64,000 nt of DNA from Tenacibaculum sp. M341 (GTDB lineage: Bacteria; Bacteroidota; Bacteroidia; Flavobacteriales; Flavobacteriaceae): positions 1 through 64,000 of the forward strand of contig NZ_SJXJ01000007.1 of NCBI RefSeq assembly GCF_004337695.1, read 5' to 3'. Position 1 is the first letter of the stretch; every line of letters begins with the position of its first letter. The notes below the pieces were generated by a model. That model was not told the origin of the DNA. It was given only the letters and a program-made list of their open reading frames with translations, and did no database searches. The translations under genes were made by a program, and so were the position numbers. Shown here piece after piece: positions 36,680-46,314 of this stretch.

Positions 36680-37711
36680 ATGTTAGACTTAAATAATAAA
36701 TCGGTTTTAATTACTGGCGGAACAGGTTCTTTCGGTAAAATGTTTACCAGGTTAATATTAAAAAACCATCCAAATGTAAAAAAGTTAGTGATTCTATCTA
36801 GAGATGAACAGAAACATTTTCAGATGGCTCAGGAATTTAACGAGTCTAAATTTCCACAAATTAGATATTTTATTGGAGATGTTAGAGATAAAACTCGTTT
36901 AATTAGAGCTTTCGAAGGTATAGATGTTGTTATTCATGCTGCTGCAATGAAACATGTTCATTTAGCAGAATATAACCCTATGGAATGTGTTAAAACGAAT
37001 ATAAATGGGGCTGAAAATGTAATTGATGCTGCCTTAGAATGTGGAGTTAAAGATGTAGTAGCTTTATCTACAGATAAGGCAGCTGCACCAATTAATTTAT
37101 ATGGAGCAACTAAACTAGCGTCTGATAAATTATTTATTGCGGCGAATAATATTAAAGGTAATAGAAATATAAAGTTTTCTGTTGTTAGGTATGGGAATGT
37201 AATGGGGTCAAACGGTTCGGTGATGCCTTTCTTTTTGAATAAAAGAAAAGAAGGAGCAAACTTCTTACCAATAACAGATGATAGAATGACTCGTTTTAAT
37301 ATATCTTTAGAAGATGGGTGTGAAATGGTTTTTTATGCCATTGAAAAAGCATGGGGAGGAGAGGTTTTTGTTCCTAAAATACCTTCGTATAAGATACCAG
37401 ATGTAGCAAAAGCAATAGCTCCTGAATTAGAACATAGAGTTGTGGGTATTCGACCTGGAGAAAAATTACACGAAGAAATGATAACTTCTTCAGATTCGTA
37501 TAATACGGTAGACTTAGGTAAATATTATGCTATTTTACCTCAAAAGTCTCCATATTCTCAATATTCTAAAGAAGAATATAAAAAAGCATTTGGAGGAGTT
37601 GATGTTCCCGATGGGTTTTCTTATGACTCAGGGAATAATACAGAATGGGAAACAGTAGAGTCTCTTAGAGATCTAGTTAGGAAGCATGTGGATTCTAATT
37701 TTGAAGTATAA
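36680..37711 (+). CDS. pseB: UDP-GlcNAc 4,6-dehydratase (inverting) PseB
   Basis: PseB converts UDP-GlcNAc to the 4-keto-6-deoxy-L-arabino sugar, the first step of pseudaminic acid synthesis. NAD motif GGTGSFGKMF, then LSRDEQKHFQM (the RDEXKQ motif specific to this branch). The catalytic residues are in LSTDKAAAPINLYGATK, with Asp132, Lys133, Tyr141 and Lys145. Length is 343 aa, short form without the membrane domain of PglF. The stop and the pseC start share one base. Confidence 0.93.
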   Translation: MLDLNNKSVLITGGTGSFGKMFTRLILKNHPNVKKLVILSRDEQKHFQMAQEFNESKFPQIRYFIGDVRDKTRLIRAFEGIDVVIHAAAMKHVHLAEYNPMECVKTNINGAENVIDAALECGVKDVVALSTDKAAAPINLYGATKLASDKLFIAANNIKGNRNIKFSVVRYGNVMGSNGSVMPFFLNKRKEGANFLPITDDRMTRFNISLEDGCEMVFYAIEKAWGGEVFVPKIPSYKIPDVAKAIAPELEHRVVGIRPGEKLHEEMITSSDSYNTVDLGKYYAILPQKSPYSQYSKEEYKKAFGGVDVPDGFSYDSGNNTEWETVESLRDLVRKHVDSNFEV

Positions 37712-38856
37712 TGAAAGCAATACCATACGGAAGACAAAATATAGAGCAAGATGACATAGATGCAGTTTTGAATACATTGACTGCAGATTTTTTAACACAA
37801 GGACCAAAAGTTAAAGAATTTGAAGAAAAATTTGCTGACTATGTGGGAGCTAAATATGCAGTTGCAGTTAATAATGCAACATCAGGCTTACATTTAGCGG
37901 TTTTATCATTAGGATTAAAAGAAGGGGAAAGAGTTATAACTACCCCAATTACTTTTGCAGCATCTGCAAATTGTATAAGATATGCTGGAGGTGAGGTTTG
38001 GTTTGCAGATATTGATGCTGATTCGTATTTATTATCATTAAAAAAGACAAGAGAGCTTATAGAGAGTAAACCCAAAGGTTTTTTTAAAGGTATTATTCCT
38101 GTAGATTTCGCTGGTCTTCCTGTAAATTTAGAATCTTTTAGAGAGTTAGCTAATGAACATGATTTATGGATAATTGAAGATGCATGTCATGCACCTGGAG
38201 GTTATTTTATAGATTCTAAAGGAGTCAAACAAATGTGTGGTAATGGAAGTTATGCCGATATAGGTGTGTTCTCATTTCATCCAGTAAAACATATAGCTTG
38301 TGGAGAAGGAGGGATGATAACAACTAATTCTGAAAAATTATATAAAAAACTATCTTTATTAAGAACACATGGTATTACTAAAGAGAATATGAATGAAAAC
38401 CATGGAGGGTGGTTTTATGAGATGCAAGAATTAGGGTTTAATTATAGATTAACAGATATTCAATCAGCATTGGGTATTACGCAATTGTCTAAAAATGTTC
38501 AAGGGGTAATTAGAAGGAATGAGATAGCAGATAGATATAAAGAAGCTTTTAGTGGGAAAATTAACTTTCAGAATCTTCCACAAAATTTTTACAATGCTCA
38601 CCACCTATTTGTTATAGAGGTAGAAAGAAGAAAAGAATTGTACGATTTTTTAAGAGAACAAAATATTTTCGCCCAAATACATTATATCCCAGTGCATACT
38701 TTGCCTTATTATATGGGTATAGGATATAATAATGCGGATTTAGTTAATGCAGAAAGTTACTATTCAAAATGTATTAGTTTACCTATGTTTCCTTCATTAA
38801 AAGAAGACGAACAAAACTTTGTTATTACAAAGGTATTAGAATTTATAGATGAGTAA
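37711..38856 (+). CDS. pseC: UDP-4-amino-4,6-dideoxy-AltNAc transaminase PseC
   Basis: A DegT/DnrJ/EryC1 aminotransferase that aminates the PseB product at C4 using PLP and glutamate. Motifs: TADFLTQGPKVKEFEEKFA, the PLP lysine K193 in FSFHPVKHIACGEGG, and EDACHAPGG. Length 381 aa. Adjacent PseB and PseF and the FHPVKH sequence support PseC over other DegT members. It overlaps pseF by 8 nt. Confidence 0.93.
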   Translation: MKAIPYGRQNIEQDDIDAVLNTLTADFLTQGPKVKEFEEKFADYVGAKYAVAVNNATSGLHLAVLSLGLKEGERVITTPITFAASANCIRYAGGEVWFADIDADSYLLSLKKTRELIESKPKGFFKGIIPVDFAGLPVNLESFRELANEHDLWIIEDACHAPGGYFIDSKGVKQMCGNGSYADIGVFSFHPVKHIACGEGGMITTNSEKLYKKLSLLRTHGITKENMNENHGGWFYEMQELGFNYRLTDIQSALGITQLSKNVQGVIRRNEIADRYKEAFSGKINFQNLPQNFYNAHHLFVIEVERRKELYDFLREQNIFAQIHYIPVHTLPYYMGIGYNNADLVNAESYYSKCISLPMFPSLKEDEQNFVITKVLEFIDE

Positions 38857-39556
38857 TTTAGCGATTATACCTGCAAGAGGAGGGAGTAAAAGAATACCTA
38901 AAAAAAATATTAAGTTATTTTTAGGTAAACCAATAATAGCTTATTCAATAGAAGCAGCTATAAATAGTGGCTTATTTGATGAAGTTATGGTTTCTACCGA
39001 TAACAGTGAAATTGCAGAGATTGCAAAATTATATGGGGCTACTGTACCCTTCATGAGGAGTGATGAAAATTCAGATGATTTTGCAACTACTATAGATGTA
39101 ATAGAGGAGGTGTTATCTGAATATTCTAATTTAGATAAAGAATTTAATAATACTTGTTGTATTTACCCTACTGCCCCTTTTATTGATGATCAAAAATTAG
39201 TTAAGGCGTACAAACATCTAATTGATAATGATTTTGATTGTGTGTTTCCTGTATTGAAGTATGGTTTTCCGATACAAAGGTCGTTGAGGAAAGATGAGAA
39301 AAATGGAGAAGTTTTAATGTTTTATCCAGAAAATTTGAATGCTAGATCTCAAGACTTAGAACCTGCGTTTCATGATTCTGGTCAATTTTATTTTTTTAAT
39401 ACAAAAGTAATCTTAAAAGAAAAAAGATTATGGACTAATAATACTGGAGCAATAGAAATATCAGAATTAGAAGGACAAGATATAGATAATGAAGTGGATT
39501 GGAAATTAGCTGAAATAAAATATAAAATTATTAATGAGAAAAAGAATTCTTTTTAG
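38849..39556 (+). CDS. pseF: CMP-pseudaminic acid synthetase PseF
   Basis: PseF activates pseudaminic acid with CTP. N-terminal IIPARGGSKRIPKKNIK is the CMP-nonulosonate synthetase signature. PAFHDSGQFYFF distinguishes PseF from NeuA. Length 235 aa. It overlaps pseG by 23 nt. Confidence 0.92.
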   Translation: MSNLAIIPARGGSKRIPKKNIKLFLGKPIIAYSIEAAINSGLFDEVMVSTDNSEIAEIAKLYGATVPFMRSDENSDDFATTIDVIEEVLSEYSNLDKEFNNTCCIYPTAPFIDDQKLVKAYKHLIDNDFDCVFPVLKYGFPIQRSLRKDEKNGEVLMFYPENLNARSQDLEPAFHDSGQFYFFNTKVILKEKRLWTNNTGAIEISELEGQDIDNEVDWKLAEIKYKIINEKKNSF

Positions 39557-40544
39557 AGCTGATGGTAATTCATCTATTGGATTAGGACATATTTACCGCT
39601 TAATTAGTTTAGTAGAGATTTACAGAAATAAATTTGATTTTGTCTTTGTTACTAAAAGTGATTCAGAACTAAGTGTCATCCCTAGTAATTATTCATTAAA
39701 GTTAATACCAATAAACATTACAATAGCAAAAGAAAGTAATTGGTTAAAAGATAACTTTAGCCAACATGAATCTATAATTATAGCTGATGGATATCAATTC
39801 AATTCAGAATATCAAAAAGAAATAAAAGAGATTGGTTTTAAATTGATATATATAGATGATTTAGTTAAAAATCATATGTATGCAGATATTGTAATCAACC
39901 ATGCACCAGGCTATATACAAAGTGATTATTCGAAAGAAAAGTATACTATTTTTGCATTAGGAACTGAGTTCTCATTGTTGAGACCTCAATTTATTAATGC
40001 AGCTAGTAGGAATAGAGGAATAGATAAGGTTGATTCTGTTTTTATTTGTTTTGGAGGGGCAGATCCTTATGGATTAACATTAGAAGCAGTAAAAGCTGTT
40101 CTAGAATTAAAAAAAATAAAATCCATTAATGTTGTTATAGGAGCGGCATATAAAGATGAAGAAATATATGATATTTCTAAAAATAATTTAAAAGTCCAAA
40201 TCTTTCAAAATCTATCTGAAGATGAAATGATGGAATTAATGTTAAACAGTAATTTTGCAATAGCCCCATCTAGTACTATTTTATATGAATTGTGTAGTGT
40301 GAAAATGCCTATAATATGTGGCTATTATGTAGAAAATCAAAAACGAATATATAATAGCTTTTTGAATAAAGGTGCTATTTACGGTATTGGTAATATTAAT
40401 AGTTTTACGAAAATTGATTTTAGTAAAGTTATTGAAACGTTTTTGTCATTAGAGAGATATGATAATTATATAGAAATTCAGAAACAAATGTTCGATAGTG
40501 AAATTGAAGAACGATTTCTTAAATTAATACAAGAAGTATGTTGA
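39534..40544 (+). CDS. pseG: UDP-sugar hydrolase PseG
   Basis: PseG removes UDP from the 2,4-diamino-2,4,6-trideoxy sugar, releasing the free hexose for PseI. It is GT-B like: RADGNSSIGLGHIYRLISL at the N-terminus carries the GxGHxxR-type motif with the catalytic His, YIDDLVK is conserved, and the C-terminal part has FICFGGADPYGLT and SSTILYELC. Length 336 aa. In the usual pathway the substrate is N-acetylated at C4 by PseH, and here the adjacent formyltransferase may provide the acyl group. Confidence 0.88.
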   Translation: MRKRILFRADGNSSIGLGHIYRLISLVEIYRNKFDFVFVTKSDSELSVIPSNYSLKLIPINITIAKESNWLKDNFSQHESIIIADGYQFNSEYQKEIKEIGFKLIYIDDLVKNHMYADIVINHAPGYIQSDYSKEKYTIFALGTEFSLLRPQFINAASRNRGIDKVDSVFICFGGADPYGLTLEAVKAVLELKKIKSINVVIGAAYKDEEIYDISKNNLKVQIFQNLSEDEMMELMLNSNFAIAPSSTILYELCSVKMPIICGYYVENQKRIYNSFLNKGAIYGIGNINSFTKIDFSKVIETFLSLERYDNYIEIQKQMFDSEIEERFLKLIQEVC

Positions 40545-41410
40545 AATTAGGTGTTTTATGTAGTGGTAATTTAGGGCTTTCTGTTTTAGAATATTCTTTT
40601 AATAATTATGAAATAGGCTTTATTTTAACGGATAGAAAATCAAAAGATATTTTAAAATTTGCTTTGGATAATAATGTGCCTTGTTTTTCAGGAAATCCTA
40701 GAAATGGTAAAGCATATAATTTTATAAAAAATATAGAAGTAGATGTAATTGCATCTGTAAATTATTTATTTTTAATAGAGGAGGATATTATTAACCATTC
40801 TAAGAAGGTCACTTTCAATATACATGGTTCTTTATTACCTAAGTATAGAGGAAGAACCCCACATGTATGGTCAATAATAAATGGAGAAAAAGAAACAGGT
40901 GTAACAGCACATTTGATAGACCCTGAGTGTGATACAGGAGAGATAATTTATCAAGAAAAAGTCGAAATTAATGAAAATGAGACAGGAGCTGATATTTTAG
41001 ATAAATATAAAAAACTGTATATACCACTTTTTGATAAAGTTTTACATCTAATAATTAATGATACTATAGAGACTTTTCCTCAGGATGAATCTAAGGCTAG
41101 TTTTTATGGGAAAAGAACCCCAGAAGATGGAGAGATTAACTGGTGTTGGAATAAAGAAGATATTAGAAATTGGGTAAGAGCACAAGCATACCCATATCCA
41201 GGTGCTTTTTCTTTTTTTGATAATCAAAAAATAATAATAGATAGAGTTTCTGTTAAGGAAGGAGGGGCTTCTTTTGAAGAAGGAACAATTTTATCTGTGA
41301 AGCCTAAAATATCAGTTAAAGCTAGAAATGGAGTTGTAGTTTTGGAAGAAATTAGAACAAAGAATAATATATTTGAAATAGATAAAAAATTCAAAAATGA
41401 AAATAGGTAA
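40538..41410 (+). CDS. Sugar N-formyltransferase, in the place of PseH
   Basis: A formyltransferase of the Fmt/ArnA family that uses N10-formyl-tetrahydrofolate. The catalytic Asn-His pair is in FNIHGSLLPKYRGRTP, and the Asp is in DPECDTGEIIY; a C-terminal domain (residues about 195-290) shows an OB-like fold pattern. It is 290 aa, shorter than tRNA formyltransferase (about 315), and lies between pseG and pseI with overlaps of 7 and 14 nt. No PseH is present, so I infer it formylates the C4 amine of the Pse precursor, giving 7-formamido-pseudaminic acid. Family is clear, substrate is inference. Confidence 0.85.
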   Translation: MLKLGVLCSGNLGLSVLEYSFNNYEIGFILTDRKSKDILKFALDNNVPCFSGNPRNGKAYNFIKNIEVDVIASVNYLFLIEEDIINHSKKVTFNIHGSLLPKYRGRTPHVWSIINGEKETGVTAHLIDPECDTGEIIYQEKVEINENETGADILDKYKKLYIPLFDKVLHLIINDTIETFPQDESKASFYGKRTPEDGEINWCWNKEDIRNWVRAQAYPYPGAFSFFDNQKIIIDRVSVKEGGASFEEGTILSVKPKISVKARNGVVVLEEIRTKNNIFEIDKKFKNENR

Positions 41411-42437
41411 TAAAGAAATAGGAGGAGAAAACCCATGTTTTATAATAGCAGAACTCTCAGCTAATCATAATGGTAATTTAGATGTTGCAATAGAGACAAT
41501 TAAAGCAGCAAAAAAAACAGGTGCAGATGCTATTAAACTACAAACCTATACACCAAATACTATAACAATAGATTGTGATAATGAGTACTTTCAAATAGAT
41601 AGCGGGACCTTATGGGATGGTAAAACCCTTTATGAATTATATGATGAAGCATATACTCCTTGGGAATGGCATAAAAGACTTTTTGAGGTAGCAAAAGAAG
41701 AAGGATTGATATGTTTTTCTTCGCCTTTTGATATAACTGCAGTTGATTTTCTTGAGGAATTAAATGTACCAGCTTATAAAATAGCATCATTTGAGATTCA
41801 AGACATTCCATTAATAGAATATGCTGCATCTAAAGGAAAACCAATAATAATGTCAACTGGTATTGCAGAAGAAGACGATATAAGGTTAGCAGTTGAAACA
41901 TGTAGAAAAGTAGGGAATAATGATATTATTTTATTAAAATGTACCTCTTCTTATCCAGCCCCGTTAGAATTAGCCAATCTTAAAACAATACCAGATTTAA
42001 AATCAAGATTTGGAGTAGAAGTAGGATTTAGTGATCATACTTATGGTTCTTTAGCTCCTACCATCGCAACTACTTTGGGTGCCAAAGTGATAGAAAAACA
42101 TTTTATTTTAGATAAATCTATAGGTGGGCCAGATGCTGATTTTTCATTAGATGTAAACGAATTTACTGAAATGGTAACTAAAGTTAGAGATACAGAAAAA
42201 TTATTAGGAGCTGTGTCTTATCAGGTATCAGATAAAGTTAAAAAAAATAAAAAATTTGCGAGATCATTATTTATCGTTAAAGATATGAAAAAAGGAGATG
42301 TTTTAACTAAAGATAATTTAAAATCAATAAGGCCTGGATATGGGTTACATCCTAAATATTATAGTGAAGTATTAGGTAAATCTATAAATAAAGATGTTAA
42401 AAAAGGTAAACCGTTTAGTTTAGAGGATTTTGATTAA
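41397..42437 (+). CDS. pseI: Pseudaminic acid synthase PseI
   Basis: PseI condenses the 2,4-diamido-6-deoxy-altrose with phosphoenolpyruvate to form pseudaminic acid. NeuB-family motifs: CFIIAELSANHNGNLDVA, KTGADAIKLQTYTPNT, PAYKIASFEIQD, VEVGFSDHTYGS and EKHFILDKS. The last 60 residues form the SAF antifreeze-like domain. SFEIQD and the pse context favour PseI over NeuB or LegI. Length 346 aa. It overlaps wzx by 8 nt. Confidence 0.93.
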   Translation: MKIGNKEIGGENPCFIIAELSANHNGNLDVAIETIKAAKKTGADAIKLQTYTPNTITIDCDNEYFQIDSGTLWDGKTLYELYDEAYTPWEWHKRLFEVAKEEGLICFSSPFDITAVDFLEELNVPAYKIASFEIQDIPLIEYAASKGKPIIMSTGIAEEDDIRLAVETCRKVGNNDIILLKCTSSYPAPLELANLKTIPDLKSRFGVEVGFSDHTYGSLAPTIATTLGAKVIEKHFILDKSIGGPDADFSLDVNEFTEMVTKVRDTEKLLGAVSYQVSDKVKKNKKFARSLFIVKDMKKGDVLTKDNLKSIRPGYGLHPKYYSEVLGKSINKDVKKGKPFSLEDFD

Positions 42438-43878
42438 GTTTATAAAAAATAAAGTATTTTTATATACAATAAGTAGATATTTAACTTATATAATACAGTT
42501 TGTTAATTCATTATTGATAGCTAAATATCTTGGTGTTTATTATCTTGGTGTTTGGGGTTTTATAACACTTGTATTACAATATTTGATGAGGTTTAACTTT
42601 GGTATATCCAATGCAACAACTGCTATTGCATCAGTCAATAAATCAGATGAAAAGTACGTGTCAAAGATAATAGGTGTCTCTATAACATTACTATTAATAC
42701 TATCAGTTTTAATAATATTGTTTTTTTTAGTAACAACTATATACTCAATTGATATAGGAACTAAATATTCTTTTACAAAATTTATACCTTATGTTATTGT
42801 TATAGCTATTTTAAATCATTTTAATTTGTTTTTTTCTAATATATTTAGAGTCTATGGAAAACTAGTTGCTGTGGCTTTTAACCAGTCTGTATTACCAATA
42901 GGAATATTAATAACTACTTTTTTTTATAAAGGAGAAGATTTGTTATGGGCATTAGTTTATGCTAATTTAATAGCAGTGTTTACTGCTTTTTTGTTTTTTA
43001 TAACTACGAGACCACTTTCTTTTTTGCCTAAAATAAATTGGAAATTAGTGAAGAAAATACAGATTAAAGCTACTTACTTGTTTATATATAATGCCTGTTT
43101 TTATTTTATAATAATCTCTACAAGAACTTTTGTTAGTGAGTATTATACCATAAAAGAATTTGGTTTTTTTACTTTTGCTTTTATTTTAGCAAATTCAGTA
43201 TTACTTTTATTCCAATCTATAGCATTTTTAATATACCCCAAATTATTAAATAGATTTTCAAATAATTCAAATGAACAATCTATTAAGCTATTAAACATAC
43301 TTAGGAATGCTTATGTTACTGTCTCACATTTTAGTATTCATATTATTATTTTTTTATATCCATTTTTAATAACATTTTTCCCTGAATATGAATCGACTAA
43401 AGTTGTTTTTTCAATTATCGCTTTAACTACAGTTGTTTATACAAATTCTTTTGGTTATCAGGGACTTATTGTAGCGAAAGAAAAAGAAAAACAAATTAGT
43501 TTTATGGCTTTAATAGGATTGGTTCTAAATATATTGTTAAGTTATTTATTAATTTGTTTTTTTGATTGTTCATATGAGTACGTGATCATATCTACCATGA
43601 TAACTTATTTTGTTTACATAATTTTAATAACAAAATATGGAAGAAAATTAATATCAGTTAAATATGATTTAATAAATACTTTTAGAGATGTTTTTCCATT
43701 AAAATGGATGTTTCCTTTTGTTTTAAGTTTATTAATAACAATCTATAATTCTAAATATAATGATTGGTTATATACACTACCTATTATTGTCTTTGTTTAC
43801 TTTAATTATAGAGGGTTGCGTGAAGCTACAGGTATGGTGAAGAAAATTTTAAAGAACCCTAAAGTGATAGATGTTTAA
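42430..43878 (+). CDS. wzx: Wzx-type polysaccharide flippase
   Basis: A 482-aa, very hydrophobic protein with roughly 12-14 membrane helices, of the MATE/MOP polysaccharide export group. It flips undecaprenol-linked repeat units to the periplasm. The likely start is the TTG at 42430, inside the pseI stop (TTGATTAA), because the first helix follows at once and no ATG precedes it. Its very low GC is typical of flippase genes. Confidence 0.88.
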   Translation: MIKFIKNKVFLYTISRYLTYIIQFVNSLLIAKYLGVYYLGVWGFITLVLQYLMRFNFGISNATTAIASVNKSDEKYVSKIIGVSITLLLILSVLIILFFLVTTIYSIDIGTKYSFTKFIPYVIVIAILNHFNLFFSNIFRVYGKLVAVAFNQSVLPIGILITTFFYKGEDLLWALVYANLIAVFTAFLFFITTRPLSFLPKINWKLVKKIQIKATYLFIYNACFYFIIISTRTFVSEYYTIKEFGFFTFAFILANSVLLLFQSIAFLIYPKLLNRFSNNSNEQSIKLLNILRNAYVTVSHFSIHIIIFLYPFLITFFPEYESTKVVFSIIALTTVVYTNSFGYQGLIVAKEKEKQISFMALIGLVLNILLSYLLICFFDCSYEYVIISTMITYFVYIILITKYGRKLISVKYDLINTFRDVFPLKWMFPFVLSLLITIYNSKYNDWLYTLPIIVFVYFNYRGLREATGMVKKILKNPKVIDV

Positions 43879-43880
43879 TT

Positions 43881-44978
43881 ATGAAAGTTCATAATAGTGT
43901 TATTTTATCTTTCTACATGTTCATAGCAAGCATATATTATATGTTTAATGATACTGTTAGAATAGTTTTTTTTGGGATATCGTTAGGTATCTCTTTGTAT
44001 ATGAGTGTTAAAGTTGAAAATTCAAACTCAGTATTAAAAGTACCAGTACGTTTATTTAGGTTATTTATTTGTATTTTTATTTTTACACTGTTTGTACAAG
44101 TTATAAATGATACATTTACACCTCTAATATTGTATTATCTTTCCTCTCCATTAGTAGCATATTTTGTTTATAAAAATAAATTTAATACTAAGATACTCCA
44201 AGTGCCTTTTTATGTGTTCTCATCATACATATTGATATACTTTTATTTTAGAAGAAATTTAACAGGAGTATTAAACCTTGTTAGTGAAAATTATATATCT
44301 ATCATTATTATAATGAATATATCTACTATATATATAATAAAATACATACAAAAAGAAAAAATGCCAATTTTGCCAGTTATTATTGGATTGTTTCTTTCCA
44401 TATTAGCCAAAGGAAGATCTGGTATAATTACAGTCTTATTCCTTTTAATGCTTGTTGTTTGGTTAAAATGGAAAGAACAAGGAGTGTTAAGAAAAATAGT
44501 TACATTTTTAATGTTTTTTATTCCAGTAATAGTTGTTGTTAGATTAAAATGGAGTATGTTATTGAATGCTTTTGAAAAAATGCAATTTTTTGAAAAATTT
44601 TCTAAGTCAGGGGTAGATTCACCTTCTCGTAATATAATAAAAGAAGCTTACCTTTCTAATATAAATAATATTACTTTTTTTACGGGTTATAATTATGAAA
44701 ATAATTATTGGTTTCAATATTATGGTTTAAATCCTCATAATTCGTTTATTAGGTTACATTATTTTTCTGGATTTGCTTTTTTTATAATAATATTTTTATT
44801 ATTAATTTCATTCTTTAATTTAATAAAGAAAAATCTTTTTTTTGCAGGATTATTAATTACTATTTTGCTTAGAAGTTGGACAGATAGTGTAATTTTTCTA
44901 ACATTATTTGACTATGTTTTAATTTTACTTACAATAGTAGCATTCAATGACAAAAGAAGAGTTAAACAGATTAATTAA
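43881..44978 (+). CDS. wzy: O-antigen polymerase Wzy
   Basis: A 365-aa multi-helix membrane protein. The position next to wzx, a large periplasmic loop (about 235-285, with LNPHNSFIRLHYFSG before the last helices) and the PHNSF motif indicate Wzy. It joins repeat units in the periplasm. It starts two bases after wzx and overlaps the next gene by 32 nt. Confidence 0.82.
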   Translation: MKVHNSVILSFYMFIASIYYMFNDTVRIVFFGISLGISLYMSVKVENSNSVLKVPVRLFRLFICIFIFTLFVQVINDTFTPLILYYLSSPLVAYFVYKNKFNTKILQVPFYVFSSYILIYFYFRRNLTGVLNLVSENYISIIIIMNISTIYIIKYIQKEKMPILPVIIGLFLSILAKGRSGIITVLFLLMLVVWLKWKEQGVLRKIVTFLMFFIPVIVVVRLKWSMLLNAFEKMQFFEKFSKSGVDSPSRNIIKEAYLSNINNITFFTGYNYENNYWFQYYGLNPHNSFIRLHYFSGFAFFIIIFLLLISFFNLIKKNLFFAGLLITILLRSWTDSVIFLTLFDYVLILLTIVAFNDKRRVKQIN

Positions 44979-46314
44979 AATAGAAAAGAATCTAGATTTA
45001 GATAGTATTAAAATTGATGATATTCCTATATGGAGAATATTAAGGTTTTCGTTTAGGTTAAATTATCTCAAAAGGAAAACAGAATTTAGAAATAAAACAA
45101 CAAAAAATAAGATAAAAGTAATTGATGTTATTACTAATTATCTAAAATCAAAAAGACAATTTAAAAAAATAAAGAAGCTAAAGATCGAAAATATCGTATT
45201 TGCATTTCCAAGATTAACAAGAATTTCTAAAATGGAATATATAGATAGATTTACAGATCCATTAATTGAACAAACTTTAATAGGAGAAAGCTTTGTTGTT
45301 TTTCAAAAAACATTGTCTGGGAAGAAATTAGAACCCAGGCATAACTCAAACAAAGTTGTTTATATAGATTCAATAGACATAGAAACATTTTTTACAGTCC
45401 CATTTCAAATGGTTAGGTTATATGTAAAACATCAAAAAAAAATCAAGAACTTATTTAACTTGTTAAAAAAAGAGTTTGATTTAGGTAAGAAAGATCTATT
45501 CAGTTTTTATTTAAAATTATCTGTTTTTTTTGTAAAAAAAGAAAAATATAAGAAAAAAATAAAATCTCTTGGAGCTAAAAGAATTTTTATAGTTTCTAGA
45601 GAAATTTATACATCAGCTATAGTAGCTGCTAAATCATTAGATGTTTCAGTATATGAATTACAACATGGAATTACTTTAGAAAAAACAGTTTTATATTCTG
45701 GAATTTATAATAGTGTTGTAGACCCAGATTATTTCCTCGCTTTTGGAGAAAGATCAAAAGGAGAATTTTTTGCTTTACCTAATGATAAAATAATAAATTT
45801 AGGTTTTCCTTATATAGATTATCTTAAAAAAAGAATAAAAATAGATAAAAAAAGCATTAATAAGAGTGTATTAATAGCTTCATCTCCTAATATAACAAGT
45901 GAAATTTTCTTGATAACAGAAAAATTAGCAAAAAATATAAAAAATTTTACTTTTGTTATAAGGTTACATCCTCAAGAAGGAATAAAAGAAAAGGAAATGA
46001 AAATTATAGATAATAATGATAATATAATTATTGATGAAGGTACTATTGATTCTTTTATAAATATTTTAAATTATAATATTATTATAGGAGATAAATCTAC
46101 TGTTTTATATGAAGGTTTAGCCCTAGGTAAGAATGTCATCAAATTAAACTGTGAAAATTTTGATAATGAACCTAAAGAAGATAATTTTTTATATGCAAAT
46201 TCTTTTCAGGAACTTGTTAATCATATTAAAAATTGTAATCATAAAAAAAATAAAAATGATAGGACATATTCAAAATTTGATTCATCTAAACTAGAAAAAA
46301 CATTTAAGAAATGA
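44947..46314 (+). CDS. GT-B-like candidate glycosyltransferase
   Basis: A 455-aa, Lys/Ile-rich soluble protein with no membrane helix. Its C-terminal half has VYELQHGITLEKT, AFGERSKGEF, FVIRLHPQEGI and IIIGDKSTVLYEGLALGKNVI. These resemble surface-carbohydrate biosynthesis proteins and the CDP-glycerol or polysialyl transferase type of GT-B fold (HG motif and LHP). It is the only candidate glycosyltransferase in the locus besides the initiating enzyme, so it may transfer pseudaminic acid from CMP-Pse. Family assignment is by motif recall and is not secure. Confidence 0.55.
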   Translation: MTKEELNRLIKIEKNLDLDSIKIDDIPIWRILRFSFRLNYLKRKTEFRNKTTKNKIKVIDVITNYLKSKRQFKKIKKLKIENIVFAFPRLTRISKMEYIDRFTDPLIEQTLIGESFVVFQKTLSGKKLEPRHNSNKVVYIDSIDIETFFTVPFQMVRLYVKHQKKIKNLFNLLKKEFDLGKKDLFSFYLKLSVFFVKKEKYKKKIKSLGAKRIFIVSREIYTSAIVAAKSLDVSVYELQHGITLEKTVLYSGIYNSVVDPDYFLAFGERSKGEFFALPNDKIINLGFPYIDYLKKRIKIDKKSINKSVLIASSPNITSEIFLITEKLAKNIKNFTFVIRLHPQEGIKEKEMKIIDNNDNIIIDEGTIDSFINILNYNIIIGDKSTVLYEGLALGKNVIKLNCENFDNEPKEDNFLYANSFQELVNHIKNCNHKKNKNDRTYSKFDSSKLEKTFKK

